DNA of 64,000 nt from Solobacterium moorei (GTDB lineage Bacteria > Bacillota_I > Bacilli_A > Erysipelotrichales > Erysipelotrichaceae). Under the pieces are notes generated by a model, which saw only the letters and a program-made list of their open reading frames with translations, had not been told where the DNA came from and did not search any database. Below are positions 52,772 to 62,048 of this stretch, piece after piece (the first letter of the stretch is position 1; every line of letters starts with the position of its first letter). The stretch spans positions 1,054,001-1,118,000 of the forward strand of contig NZ_AP028934.1 of NCBI RefSeq assembly GCF_036323475.1. Direction: 5' to 3'. The position numbers were made by a program, and so were the translations under genes.

Positions 52772-54106
52772 ATGTCTAATATGAATCCTGTAACATTACA
52801 GAAAATTGATGCTCTACGTGAGAATTATTTAAAAGATGAAAAGGCAAGAGTTGTTCGTAATGCCTTGGTAAAGAATGATATTGGTACTATCAGTCGTAAC
52901 TTTGATGCGGAAAGAAATAACCCAAATATCTTCTCCATTGATTTAAAGACGATGCCAGTCACAAATCAATATCAATCTGGTCGTTGTTGGATCTTCTCAT
53001 CTATGAATGTATTAAGAGAGCTCATCGCAAAAAAATACAACATGGCTGAGTTTGAATTATCACAAAACTATATTGCATTCTATGACAAACTAGAAAAAGC
53101 GAACTGGTTTATGGAATGCACACTACAGGAAATGGATAGTCCTGTAGGAAGTGATAATATGCGTTTCTTATTAGACTGGGCAGTTGGCGATGGTGGCCAA
53201 TGGAACATGTTAGTAAGTCTTGTGAAGAAGTATGGTATTGCGCCTAAGGCTGCAATGCCTGATACCTACCAAGGTTCTCATACTTCTAAGATGAATGCGA
53301 TTCTTAATCGTCGTCTACGTAAGTTTGTGGTAGATAGTCGTAAGCTTGCGAAAGCAGGTAAGAAAGATGAAATTCCAGCATTAAAGGAAACGGCACTCAA
53401 GGAAATCTATGGCTTGATTGCGTCTTGTTTTGGCTTACCACCACAGGAATTTACATTTGAATATAATGATAAAGATGGTAACTACCATGCGGAATATCAT
53501 GTAAAGCCATTAGATTTCTACACAAACTTAGGAATTGATTTATCTGATTATATCAGTGTGATTCATGGACCTACTGCAGATAAGCCATTCCATAAGACGT
53601 ATACTGTTAAGTACTTAGGGAATGTCGTTGATGGAGAACAGGTAAAGTTACTGAACTTACCAATGGATGAATTAAAAGCAGCTGCGATTGCACAGATGAA
53701 GGATGGTTATCCAGTATGGTTTGGTTGTGATTGTGGTAAGGATGCTGACCGTGATACAGGTCTTTGGGATAATGCACAGTATGACTATGCCAATACATTG
53801 GATATGCAGCTAGATATGACAAAGGCTGAGATGCTAGACTATAAGGAATCTGCAATGAATCATGCGATGGTATTAACGGGTGTTAACCTTGTGGATGAAA
53901 AGTCAACCCGTTGGAAGATTGAAAACTCATGGGGTGAAAAGATTGGTAACAAAGGTTATTTTATTGCTTCCGATTCGTGGTTTGATGAATATACATATGT
54001 TGTTGCAGTGCATAAGAAGTACTTATCTGAGGCTTCTCAAAAAGCATTATTAGAAGAGCCAACTGAACTGTTACCATGGGATCCATTTGGAACATTAGCT
54101 GACTAA
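52772..54106 (+). CDS. pepC: C1-family aminopeptidase (bleomycin hydrolase type)
   Basis: A 444-aa peptidase with Cys 72 (YQSGRCWIFSSMN), His 364 (NHAMVLTG) and Asn 385 (IENSWGEK), the triad of PepC/bleomycin hydrolases. It trims peptides in the cytoplasm. The spacing and C-terminus PFGTLAD suit the family, whose last residue occupies the active site. GAAGG precedes ATG 52772. Confidence 0.95.
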   Translation: MSNMNPVTLQKIDALRENYLKDEKARVVRNALVKNDIGTISRNFDAERNNPNIFSIDLKTMPVTNQYQSGRCWIFSSMNVLRELIAKKYNMAEFELSQNYIAFYDKLEKANWFMECTLQEMDSPVGSDNMRFLLDWAVGDGGQWNMLVSLVKKYGIAPKAAMPDTYQGSHTSKMNAILNRRLRKFVVDSRKLAKAGKKDEIPALKETALKEIYGLIASCFGLPPQEFTFEYNDKDGNYHAEYHVKPLDFYTNLGIDLSDYISVIHGPTADKPFHKTYTVKYLGNVVDGEQVKLLNLPMDELKAAAIAQMKDGYPVWFGCDCGKDADRDTGLWDNAQYDYANTLDMQLDMTKAEMLDYKESAMNHAMVLTGVNLVDEKSTRWKIENSWGEKIGNKGYFIASDSWFDEYTYVVAVHKKYLSEASQKALLEEPTELLPWDPFGTLAD

Positions 54107-54127
54107 TTGTATAGGAATGGTTTTTGA

Positions 54128-54158
54128 CCAGAAGAAATTCTTCTGGTTTTTCTTTCTG
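54128..54158 (+). terminator. Terminator after pepC
   Basis: ACCAGAAGAA and TTCTTCTGGT pair and are followed by TTTTCTTT. Confidence 0.8.
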
Positions 54159-54223
54159 GTGCAATCATAAGCGATTCATAGTGTATAATAAAAATAATGA
54201 ATTTTATTTGATTTGGAGGATGT

Positions 54224-55126
54224 ATGAAGACATATATTGGAATTGACTTAGGTGGTACAAATGTACGTGTTGCAAAAGTAACTGAATTTGGGGAAGTACT
54301 ATCTCAAGTAAAGGGACCATCATATGGTATGGAAGGACCAACAAAGGTCATGTCTAACCTCAAGGAAATGGTAAGAGAAATTCCGGGATGGAAAGATTGT
54401 TCTGCGATTGGTGTAGGTGTACCAGGACCGGTTGATAAGAAGTCTGGAAGCATGGTGTTAAGCACAAACCTAAAGGGATTTACAGGTTATCCATTTGCGG
54501 ATGAACTATCCAAGGAATTTGGTATGCCAGCATTTGTGGATAATGATGCAAACGTTGCAGGACTTGCGGAAGCCTTAGTTGGTGCCGGTAAAGATAAGGG
54601 TGTTGTATACTACGTAACGATTTCTACTGGTATTGGTGGAGCCTTAATTGTTGATGGAAAGACGGTATGTGGTAAACATGGCTTTGGTGGTGAAATTGCA
54701 AATATCATCATTGATCGCAATCGCAAGAAGATTAATAACTTAAATGCTGGTGCAGTAGAAAATGAGGCAAGTGGCACTCATATCACACGCAAGGCGAAAG
54801 AAGTGATTAAAGATAAAGAAATCTTGCATGCAGGTAGTGTATTTGATTTAGCTGATGCAGGAGATGAAAGAGCCATCAAGATTGTTGATGAAGCCACAAG
54901 AGATCTAGGTCAGATGTTTGCGACAATCGCATGTGTATGTGACCCAGATATCTTTGTTATCGGTGGTGGTATGACAAAATCTGCAGATAAGTTCTTGCCT
55001 GCAGTCATTGAAAAGTATAAATCAATGTCTCATACAGCTTTGCATAACACACCATTTGTAATTGCTACGCTAGATGAACCTGGCATTATCGGTGCGGCGA
55101 TGTTACCGATGAGTGAGGGTATTTAA
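54224..55126 (+). CDS. ROK family sugar kinase (glucokinase type)
   Basis: A 300-aa kinase with GIDLGGTNVRVAKV at the N-terminus, the catalytic FVDNDANVAGLAEAL and STGIGGALIVDG. The usual ROK zinc site (CxCGxxGC) is absent; the corresponding place reads NIIIDRNRKKINNLNAGAVE. Probable glucose phosphorylation, substrate not proven. GGAGG precedes ATG 54224. The DUF2779 gene starts 12 bp after the stop. Confidence 0.87.
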   Translation: MKTYIGIDLGGTNVRVAKVTEFGEVLSQVKGPSYGMEGPTKVMSNLKEMVREIPGWKDCSAIGVGVPGPVDKKSGSMVLSTNLKGFTGYPFADELSKEFGMPAFVDNDANVAGLAEALVGAGKDKGVVYYVTISTGIGGALIVDGKTVCGKHGFGGEIANIIIDRNRKKINNLNAGAVENEASGTHITRKAKEVIKDKEILHAGSVFDLADAGDERAIKIVDEATRDLGQMFATIACVCDPDIFVIGGGMTKSADKFLPAVIEKYKSMSHTALHNTPFVIATLDEPGIIGAAMLPMSEGI

Positions 55127-55138
55127 TAAAGGAGTTTT

Positions 55139-56617
55139 ATGTTTCATATTTCTGATTGTAAGAAATATACGCGCTGTTCCCGCTTATTTCTAAATGAAAT
55201 GCAAGTGGAAAAGAGAAAGTTTCAGCCATTTGTAAGATTGGATGAAGAGGTTAGTGAGCTAGCTTGTATTAAGCTAGGTGTAACTAACCATTTTCTTGGT
55301 AAACAAGGTGATGACGCAAGTCTGGCCATGAATGCTTTAGAGAAGTATGACTGGCTTGTCAAAGCACGCTTTGAATATGAACAGTTACGTATTAAAGCAC
55401 CATTCTTACATCGTAATAAAGATGGATGGGATTTGTATTTCCTGTTTGTGGGATTATTTCCTCATGCGGATGATATGCAGTTCTATTGTGATACGGTGTG
55501 GATATTAGAAGGATTGAATATCAAAATCAAGGATATCTATATGATTCATCTCAATAAGAACTATCGAAGAGGGAAAGAACTTGACCCACATGAATTATTT
55601 GTGGTCAGTACTTCTTTCTATAATGATAAAAATAATCCAACTGTAGATATCAAGGAAGCCATCTATGATAACATGCATGAATTACATTATCTGTTGCAGC
55701 AGATGGAATCTTGTACATTTGAAACGGTAGGAGAACCAATACGGAAATCACAATGTATGACACGTCAAAAGTGTTTATACTATGATGATTGTTTCCCACA
55801 TGAAAAACAGTTACCGGATAATTCTATCCTGACACTAATCGCCTCTAGGTTTAAGCGTGAGATGTATGAGGAAGGAAGATTATATCTTAGGGATGCAGAT
55901 CCAGAGCGTATTGAAGGTTCTTCTCAGCAGTTTGCACAAATCCAAGCAGACCGTAATGGTGGACAATACGTTGACTACAATGCATTGGAAAACTGGTTAG
56001 GGTACATCCATTATCCAATTACCTGTATTGACTTTGAGTGGGAACGTTTTGCGATTCCACCATATGAGGGAATGCGTCCATATGATGTATTACCATTTGA
56101 ATACTCCCTACATATCATGTATGAGGATGGTAGAATCGAACATGAAGTCTATCTCAATATCCATGATAACCGTAAGGACATGGCAGAACATTTAATACGT
56201 TCGATTCCCAAGGAAGGAACTGTACTAGCTTATAACGCAGAAGGTGCAGAGAAAATCCGTATTCAAGAGTTAGCGGAAATGTATCCAGAATACGCAAAGG
56301 ACCTATTGCACATCAATGCACGCATGGAAGATCTACAGTTGCCATTTTCAACGGGTGTTATTTATGATACGCGTATGAAGGGACAATGGTCATTGAAGAC
56401 CATTATGGCAATGATGGATGATCCAGGTTATCATAATCTAGATATCCAACAAGGTATGGATGCGGTATTTGAATGGCGTAATCTAGATAAGAATGTTGAT
56501 ACTGAAGATGTTGAAAAGAGTATCGCTGACTTAAAGGCATATTGTGGTATGGATACCTATGCAATGACGGTCGTACTGAGATGGCTATTTAAATTAGTTG
56601 CGAAAACTTCACTGTAA
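55139..56617 (+). CDS. DUF2779 protein, probable nuclease
   Basis: A 492-aa protein. The N-terminal half begins with HISDCKKYTRCSRLF and has Cys residues like a PD-(D/E)XK Cas4-type region (CMTRQKCLYYDDCF near 205). The C-terminal half resembles an RNase H-like exonuclease: CIDFEWERFAIP, VLAYNAEGAEKIRI and LKAYCGMDTYAM. This is the DUF2779 layout; the role is unknown. AAAGGAG precedes ATG 55139. Confidence 0.8.
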   Translation: MFHISDCKKYTRCSRLFLNEMQVEKRKFQPFVRLDEEVSELACIKLGVTNHFLGKQGDDASLAMNALEKYDWLVKARFEYEQLRIKAPFLHRNKDGWDLYFLFVGLFPHADDMQFYCDTVWILEGLNIKIKDIYMIHLNKNYRRGKELDPHELFVVSTSFYNDKNNPTVDIKEAIYDNMHELHYLLQQMESCTFETVGEPIRKSQCMTRQKCLYYDDCFPHEKQLPDNSILTLIASRFKREMYEEGRLYLRDADPERIEGSSQQFAQIQADRNGGQYVDYNALENWLGYIHYPITCIDFEWERFAIPPYEGMRPYDVLPFEYSLHIMYEDGRIEHEVYLNIHDNRKDMAEHLIRSIPKEGTVLAYNAEGAEKIRIQELAEMYPEYAKDLLHINARMEDLQLPFSTGVIYDTRMKGQWSLKTIMAMMDDPGYHNLDIQQGMDAVFEWRNLDKNVDTEDVEKSIADLKAYCGMDTYAMTVVLRWLFKLVAKTSL

Positions 56618-56633
56618 AAGGTGAAGTTTTTAT
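56604..56633 (+). terminator. Terminator after the DUF2779 gene
   Basis: AAACTTCAC and GTGAAGTTT pair around TGTAAAAG and lead into TTTAT; the arm overlaps the stop region. Confidence 0.75.
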
Positions 56634-56774
56634 CACGGAATATTCACATAGAATACAAAAATAATTTGATTTATGTTGTATAATATAGACATAAATACAA
56701 GAAGTGCGACGAGTATCATTGGAAACATCTGTAGTTGTTTTGAGTGTATCTCTAGCACATACAGGAGGTATTGT

Positions 56775-57302
56775 ATGAGATTTGAAATCGTAGGTAAGAA
56801 TGTCACTGTTACACCAGCAATGCGTACAAAGATTGAGGAGAAATTATCCGCTTTAGATAAGTACTTACTTATCGATGAAAATACGATTGCTCGTGTCCTT
56901 GCCAGAGTTTATCCAAACTCGCAGAAGGTTGAAGTTACAATCCCATCACGTGTAGGTATTTTGAGAGCAGAAGTGGTACATGATGACTTCTATGCAGCAG
57001 TAGATTTAGCAATTGATAAATTAGAAGATCAAATTCGTCGTCAAAAGACTAGACTAAATAAGAAACATCGTGAACATCTTGCGAATGCATTTATTGATAC
57101 ACAGCTTATAGAAGAAGAAAATTCTATTCCTGTTAAGACAAAGACGGTGAATGCAGAAGAAATGGATCTTGATACAGCCATTATGAAGATGGAACTCAGT
57201 GGACATAACTTCTATATCTATACAGATGATGAAACAGAAACTGTTTCTGTTGTATATCGTCGTGCTAGCGGTGGATATGGCTTACTAGAGGTAAGTAAAT
57301 AG
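56775..57302 (+). CDS. hpf: Ribosome hibernation promoting factor, long form
   Basis: A 175-aa protein with the N-terminal RaiA domain (MRFEIVGKNVTVTPAMRTKIEEKLSAL) and the C-terminal dimerisation domain (MDLDTAIMKMELSGHNFYIYTDDETETVSVVYRR) that makes 100S ribosomes. ATG 56775 follows AGGAGGTATT; the frame extends upstream without coding character. Confidence 0.95.
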   Translation: MRFEIVGKNVTVTPAMRTKIEEKLSALDKYLLIDENTIARVLARVYPNSQKVEVTIPSRVGILRAEVVHDDFYAAVDLAIDKLEDQIRRQKTRLNKKHREHLANAFIDTQLIEEENSIPVKTKTVNAEEMDLDTAIMKMELSGHNFYIYTDDETETVSVVYRRASGGYGLLEVSK

Positions 57303-57311
57303 CAAGATGAA

Positions 57312-57337
57312 AAGTCGGGAGAAATCCCGATTTTTTG
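57312..57337 (+). terminator. Terminator after hpf
   Basis: TCGGGA and TCCCGA pair around GAAA and run into TTTTTTG. Confidence 0.85.
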
Positions 57338-57461
57338 TTACAAAGAAACTATAGTTAAACTGGAATTATAGAATAAAATTAATAGGAATACTGGAAATTT
57401 AAACACTGTCGTAGGAAAGTCCTTCATACTGTGTATATAGATTTAAGGGGATCTATATCAC

Positions 57462-57785
57462 ATGAAATTACAACGTTTACCATACGAAGAGAAAGTTAAA
57501 CTATTAGAGAGTTTAGGAAGAATCTATCGCCGGGAGAAAACGCGAGAGTTAATTGGCGATGGTCATGAAGTTCATGAAAGAACGGCTACTTATGTTCAAA
57601 AGGGGATAGGGCATATGATTGAGCATGTTATGGGGAATTGCTCCTCTGATACCGTGTGTATCATCAAGCATGATTTTCTAAATCAATCACCAAGAAACTG
57701 GTACTGTAACTACTATGCAAAATCATCATATTATCGACTAAAAAAGGAAGCGGTTGAGGAATTCGTTCGTTGCCTAGATATTTGA
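57462..57785 (+). CDS. Small protein resembling the MG284/MPN403 family
   Basis: A 107-aa protein with PYEEKVKLLESLGRIYRREKTRELIGDGHEVHERTATYVQKGIGHMI and IIKHDFLN...WYCNYYAKSSYYRLKKEAVEEFVRCL. I recall this pattern from a short family of Mollicutes and Erysipelotrichia, of unknown function and possibly transcriptional. AAGGGGA precedes ATG 57462. Confidence 0.5.
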   Translation: MKLQRLPYEEKVKLLESLGRIYRREKTRELIGDGHEVHERTATYVQKGIGHMIEHVMGNCSSDTVCIIKHDFLNQSPRNWYCNYYAKSSYYRLKKEAVEEFVRCLDI

Positions 57786-57868
57786 AAAATGTTAAAATGA
57801 ACTACAGATATAGATGTTCAAAAGGCTGTATTCATGCGGAAATTTGTACTTTTTATTTTAAAATAAAA

Positions 57869-57882
57869 TGTAACCGTTTCCA
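57869..57882 (+). promoter_or_regulatory. Possible cre site before ptsI
   Basis: TGTAACCGTTTCCA matches the CcpA consensus TGWAARCGYTWWCA with two mismatches. It lies 46 bp before the ptsI start, where catabolite control would make sense. Confidence 0.4.
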
Positions 57883-57927
57883 AACCTGTAAACAGATATA
57901 TCCTATACAACGAGGAGGTTCTAAGAC

Positions 57928-59634
57928 ATGTTGAAAGGTATAGCAGCATCACAGGGAATTGCAATTGCGAAAGTATATAAGTTGGAACAACCAGTTCTAA
58001 AGATTGTACAGACAAGCGCAAATCCAGAGGAAGAATTAAAGAAGTTGGATAGTGCATTTACGAAGACAATCTCTGATATTGAACAGATTAAAGAAGTCGC
58101 ATCAAAGACATTGGCAGAAGAAGAATTAGCTATTTTTGATGCGCACCTTATGATGATAGGTGATCCTGAATTCCGTAGTTCTATCGAAAATGAAATTACA
58201 TCTAATTCAGTAAACGCAGAATACGCAGCTGATTGTGTATCAAAGATGATGATTTCCATGTTTGAAAGCATGGATGATGAATACATGCGTGCAAGAGCAG
58301 CAGATATCAAAGACGTATCATTCCGTTTACTCTGCAACATCACAGGTAATGAAATTCCTAATCTAAGTACACTAAGTGAACCAGTGGTTGTGGTTGCCAA
58401 GGACTTAACACCATCTGATACAGGTTCCTTAAATAAGGAATTCGCAAAGGGATTTGCGACTGAAATCGGCGGACGTACAAGTCACAGTGCTATCATGGCT
58501 CGTTCCTTAGAGATTCCTGCTATCGTTGGTGTAACTGATATCTTACGTACATTAAAATCTGGGGATCTAGTTATCTTAGATGCGATCAATGGTGAAGTTA
58601 TCACAGATCCAACCGAGGAACAGATTGCTGAATATACAAAACGTGCTGAAGAGTTCCGTGCAAACAAGGAAGCTCTTAAAGCATTAAAGGATAAACCATC
58701 CGTATCTGTGGATGGTCATAAGGTTGAACTGGTTGGTAATATCGGTTCACCAGCTGACGTTGACGCAGTAAACGCAAACGGGGGTGAAGGTGTAGGCCTA
58801 TTCCGTACAGAATTCCTCTACATGAAGAGTGAAAATGATTTTCCTAATGAAGATACACAGTTTGCGGCTTATAAGGCTGTTCTGGAAGGTATGAATGGCA
58901 AGCAAGTTGTTATCCGTACACTTGATATCGGTGGTGATAAGAAGTTAAGCTACTATCAGTTTGAAGAAGAGATGAACCCATTCTTAGGTGTTCGTGCTGT
59001 TCGTTTCTGCTTATCACGTAAGGATATCTTCCGGGTTCAGTTACGTGCATTGTTACGTGCTTCTGCATTTGGTAAGTTATGTATCATGTTCCCAATGATT
59101 GCAACTGTTGCGGAATTCCGTGAAGCAAAGTCTGTATATGATGAAGAACGTGCTAAGCTAATCGCTGAGGGTGTAACTGTTGGTGATGTTCAAGTTGGTA
59201 TCATGATTGAGATTCCTGCAGCAGCAGTACTTGCAGATCAGCTGGCGAAGGAAGCAGATTTCTTCTCTATCGGTACAAACGACTTGATACAGTACTCTAT
59301 GGCTGCTGACCGTATGAGTCAACCAGTATCTTATCTCTATCAGCCATTAAACCCATCTGTATTACGTTTAATCAAGATGGCTATTGATGGTGCACATAAA
59401 GAAGGTAAGTGGTGTGGTATGTGTGGTGAAATGGCTGGCGATGAGTTAGCTGCACCAGTATTACTTGGTTTAGGATTAGATGAGTTCTCTATGAGTGCTA
59501 CATCGATTTTACCAGCACGTAAGATTATCAACTCCTTAAGTTATGCAGAGATGAAGGAACTAGCTGATAAGGCTGTCGCTTCCTCTACAGAAGCAGAAGT
59601 TGTAGAACTGATTAAGAACACAATTTCAAAGTAA
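57928..59634 (+). CDS. ptsI: PTS enzyme I
   Basis: A 568-aa phosphoenolpyruvate-protein phosphotransferase. The phosphorylated His is H186 (GGRTSHSAIMAR), followed by the PEP-binding motifs GVGLFRTEFLYM, IRTLDIGGDKKL and GTNDLIQYSMAADR. It passes phosphate to HPr, whose gene is not in the window. GAGGAGG precedes ATG 57928. Confidence 0.96.
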   Translation: MLKGIAASQGIAIAKVYKLEQPVLKIVQTSANPEEELKKLDSAFTKTISDIEQIKEVASKTLAEEELAIFDAHLMMIGDPEFRSSIENEITSNSVNAEYAADCVSKMMISMFESMDDEYMRARAADIKDVSFRLLCNITGNEIPNLSTLSEPVVVVAKDLTPSDTGSLNKEFAKGFATEIGGRTSHSAIMARSLEIPAIVGVTDILRTLKSGDLVILDAINGEVITDPTEEQIAEYTKRAEEFRANKEALKALKDKPSVSVDGHKVELVGNIGSPADVDAVNANGGEGVGLFRTEFLYMKSENDFPNEDTQFAAYKAVLEGMNGKQVVIRTLDIGGDKKLSYYQFEEEMNPFLGVRAVRFCLSRKDIFRVQLRALLRASAFGKLCIMFPMIATVAEFREAKSVYDEERAKLIAEGVTVGDVQVGIMIEIPAAAVLADQLAKEADFFSIGTNDLIQYSMAADRMSQPVSYLYQPLNPSVLRLIKMAIDGAHKEGKWCGMCGEMAGDELAAPVLLGLGLDEFSMSATSILPARKIINSLSYAEMKELADKAVASSTEAEVVELIKNTISK

Positions 59635-59647
59635 TGTAATATAAAAA

Positions 59648-59688
59648 ACACTGTATAAGCGAATCAACTTATGCAGCGTTTTTTTAAT
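59648..59688. terminator. Bidirectional terminator between ptsI and the phosphatase gene
   Basis: ACACTGTATAAGCG and CTTATGCAGCGT arms pair imperfectly and are bordered by T-runs on the right and A-runs on the left. It serves the converging genes. Confidence 0.7.
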
Positions 59689-59702
59689 ATATGATAAAGT
59701 AT

Positions 59703-60428
59703 TTAAGTGCGGTCTGGCTGCAAACTTGGAACATAGAATTCTTTTAAGTCATCTAAACGTAAGCAACCTAATGATTTACCAAATACACATCCACAATCGA
59801 TGTGATAGATTTGTTTATTCTTACCTATAGCAATTTTCCCTTGGTATTCATCGCCATAACGAAAGGTTGGTGTGTGACCAACAATCATCGTTGTATCGTT
59901 GAAGGGATTTGCATCCAATCCTATCTTCTCCCATACGAGGATATGATGTGGTACAGAGGCGACGATAGTTGTAGGCTTCATATACTCTTCGCTAAGACCT
60001 GCGTGAACGAATAGGAATTTTTTACCGTGAACGGTTAATTCCTTATAGTACGGACAGTTTTCAAGATAGAGTTTGATGTCATAACATTCATGATAATCTA
60101 AATCCATGAATTGATCAGAAGTGATGAGTCCTCCATTACGTAATGTCCATCTTAGGTAATCATCATCTGCACGTTGTGCACGAAAATCTCGTTTACAGTC
60201 AATCATGTATTGAGCATATTTTAATAGCCATACATCGTGATTGCCCATGATGAGATGCATATTCTTGCTGGAGATAATCTTTTGAAGTAACTCCATCGAC
60301 TTTGGACCACGGTCGCAAACATCACCAACGATCCATAGTTCATCATAATCACTAAAAGATATCAAATCTAACATCTGCATAAATTCATCATAGCAACCAT
60401 GTATATCACTCATTACATATATCGACAT
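59703..60428 (-). CDS. Serine/threonine protein phosphatase-like metallophosphoesterase
   Basis: A 241-aa calcineurin-type enzyme with SDIHGCYDEF (D8, H10), VGDVCDRGP, GNHDVW, and VGHTPTF near the end. This resembles the PrpA/PrpB group (also diadenosine tetraphosphatases). The substrate is not clear. The start codon is ATG 60428; its upstream region is shared with the divergent yebC promoter. Confidence 0.87.
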   Translation of the reverse strand: MSIYVMSDIHGCYDEFMQMLDLISFSDYDELWIVGDVCDRGPKSMELLQKIISSKNMHLIMGNHDVWLLKYAQYMIDCKRDFRAQRADDDYLRWTLRNGGLITSDQFMDLDYHECYDIKLYLENCPYYKELTVHGKKFLFVHAGLSEEYMKPTTIVASVPHHILVWEKIGLDANPFNDTTMIVGHTPTFRYGDEYQGKIAIGKNKQIYHIDCGCVFGKSLGCLRLDDLKEFYVPSLQPDRT

Positions 60429-60574
60429 CTGTAGTAACTCCTAATGCAAATATCATATCACAAACAGGGTATAGGGATACGGTTTATGGTTACACTTCAA
60501 TTGTTTTTTCTTCACAATAGGGCACAGTTTTGGTATAATATCAACGGCTATTTTTATGAAAGAAGGTATTGAAT

Positions 60575-61303
60575 ATGGGAAGAGCGCATGAAGTCCGTGC
60601 AGCCTCAATGGCAAAGACTGCTGCAATTAAATCAAAGTTATATTCACGTTTTGGAAAGGAATTATATATCGCTGCTAAGAGTGGTGTTCCTGATCCAGAT
60701 ATGAATCTTTCTTTAAAGAGAAAGATTGCTGAAGCAAAATCCAACCAGGTACCTGCCGATGTTATTAAGAGAGCAATCGACAAAGCAAAGGGTGGAACAG
60801 ACGAAAACTACGCAGAAGCACGCTATGAAGGATTTGGTCCTGGTAACTCTACAGTCATCGTAGATTGCTTAACAGATAATACAAATCGTTCTATGACAGA
60901 AGTTAAGACAGCATTCAATAAATCAAAGGGTGCTAAGATGGTTAACGCTGGTGGTGTTTCTTATAACTATGAATCAGTTGGTTTATTCGTATTTAATTAT
61001 GCGGATGAAGACGCAATGCTTGAAGCTTTATTAGAAGCAGAAGTTGATGTAACTGATCTTACAATTGAAGATGGTGTTATGACTGTTAAGACAGCATTCA
61101 CTGATTTTGGTAAGGCACAGGATGCGATTGAAAAATTATTACCAAACATTGAATTTGAAACATGTGAAACAACAATGTTACCAAATGAATATGTAACACT
61201 TACAGATCCTGAAGAAATTGAAGCGTTCCATAAGTTAATGGATATGCTCAATGAAGCAGATGATGTAAATAAGGTTTATCATAACGCTATCATCAACGAA
61301 TAA
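60575..61303 (+). CDS. yebC: YebC/PmpR-family protein
   Basis: A 242-aa protein. MGRAHEVRAASMAKTAAIKSKLYSRFGKELYIAAKSG is the standard N-terminus, and GPGNSTVIVDCLTDNTNRSM is also conserved. The family was described as transcriptional regulators and more recently as translation factors at polyproline stretches. ATG 60575 follows GAAGG. Confidence 0.94.
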   Translation: MGRAHEVRAASMAKTAAIKSKLYSRFGKELYIAAKSGVPDPDMNLSLKRKIAEAKSNQVPADVIKRAIDKAKGGTDENYAEARYEGFGPGNSTVIVDCLTDNTNRSMTEVKTAFNKSKGAKMVNAGGVSYNYESVGLFVFNYADEDAMLEALLEAEVDVTDLTIEDGVMTVKTAFTDFGKAQDAIEKLLPNIEFETCETTMLPNEYVTLTDPEEIEAFHKLMDMLNEADDVNKVYHNAIINE

Positions 61304-61313
61304 CATGCATGAA

Positions 61314-61340
61314 TACTCTTCCTAATTGGAAGAGTTTTTC
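61314..61340 (+). terminator. Terminator after yebC
   Basis: ACTCTTCC and GGAAGAGT pair around TAATT and run into TTTTC. Confidence 0.8.
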
Positions 61341-61381
61341 TTTCGTCAGGCTTGTGCTACTATGAATGCAGAGGAAATGAT

Positions 61382-62047
61382 ATGACGAGAATACTACTTG
61401 TGGAAGATGATTTTGCGATTGTTCACTCCTTACAGGAATATCTCAATCTAGAGGGGTTTAGCTCAGATTATGCGAGTGGACAAAAAGAAGCGGAACAACT
61501 ACTAAAGACAAAACAATATCAATTATTGTTACTGGATGTTTCTTTAAAAGATGGTGATGGCTTTGCGGTATGTAATATGGCGCAGAAGATTCAATTACCA
61601 GTCATCTTTTTAAGTGCATCTTCAGACGAGGAAACGGTTGTAAGAGGATTAAACCTTGGTGCAGATGACTACATCACCAAACCATTCCGTCCAAAGGAGT
61701 TGCTTTCTCGCATCAAGAATGTCTTGCGTCGTCATACAGGCCATCAAACAATCATCCTTTTGGATGAGATACAGGTTGATATTGAAAAGGCAATCGTAAA
61801 AAAGAAGGAAAAAGAAATTAATTTATCCGCATTGGAATATAAGCTACTCACACTTTTTATTGATCATCGTGGCAAGTTACTTACAAGAGATCAACTTTTG
61901 GATGAGATATGGAATATCGCTGGTGATTTTGTAAATGATAATACGATAACGGTATACATTAAACGCTTGCGTGAGAAGATTGAAGATGATCCTACAAATC
62001 CCAAAATCATTAAAACAGTACGTGGACTAGGATACAGGATGGACTAA
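61382..62047 (+). CDS. OmpR-family response regulator
   Basis: A 221-aa regulator: receiver domain with LVEDDFAI, phospho-Asp in LLLDVSLKDGDGF and the switch Lys in DYITKPFRP, then a winged-helix output domain (LSALEYKLLTLFIDHRGKLLTRDQLLDEIW...RGLGYRMD). It is paired with the kinase encoded 1 bp downstream and an ABC exporter, the layout of antimicrobial-peptide sensing (BceRS-type) modules. GAGGAAATG precedes ATG 61382. Confidence 0.93.
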   Translation: MTRILLVEDDFAIVHSLQEYLNLEGFSSDYASGQKEAEQLLKTKQYQLLLLDVSLKDGDGFAVCNMAQKIQLPVIFLSASSDEETVVRGLNLGADDYITKPFRPKELLSRIKNVLRRHTGHQTIILLDEIQVDIEKAIVKKKEKEINLSALEYKLLTLFIDHRGKLLTRDQLLDEIWNIAGDFVNDNTITVYIKRLREKIEDDPTNPKIIKTVRGLGYRMD

Positions 62048-62048
62048 T

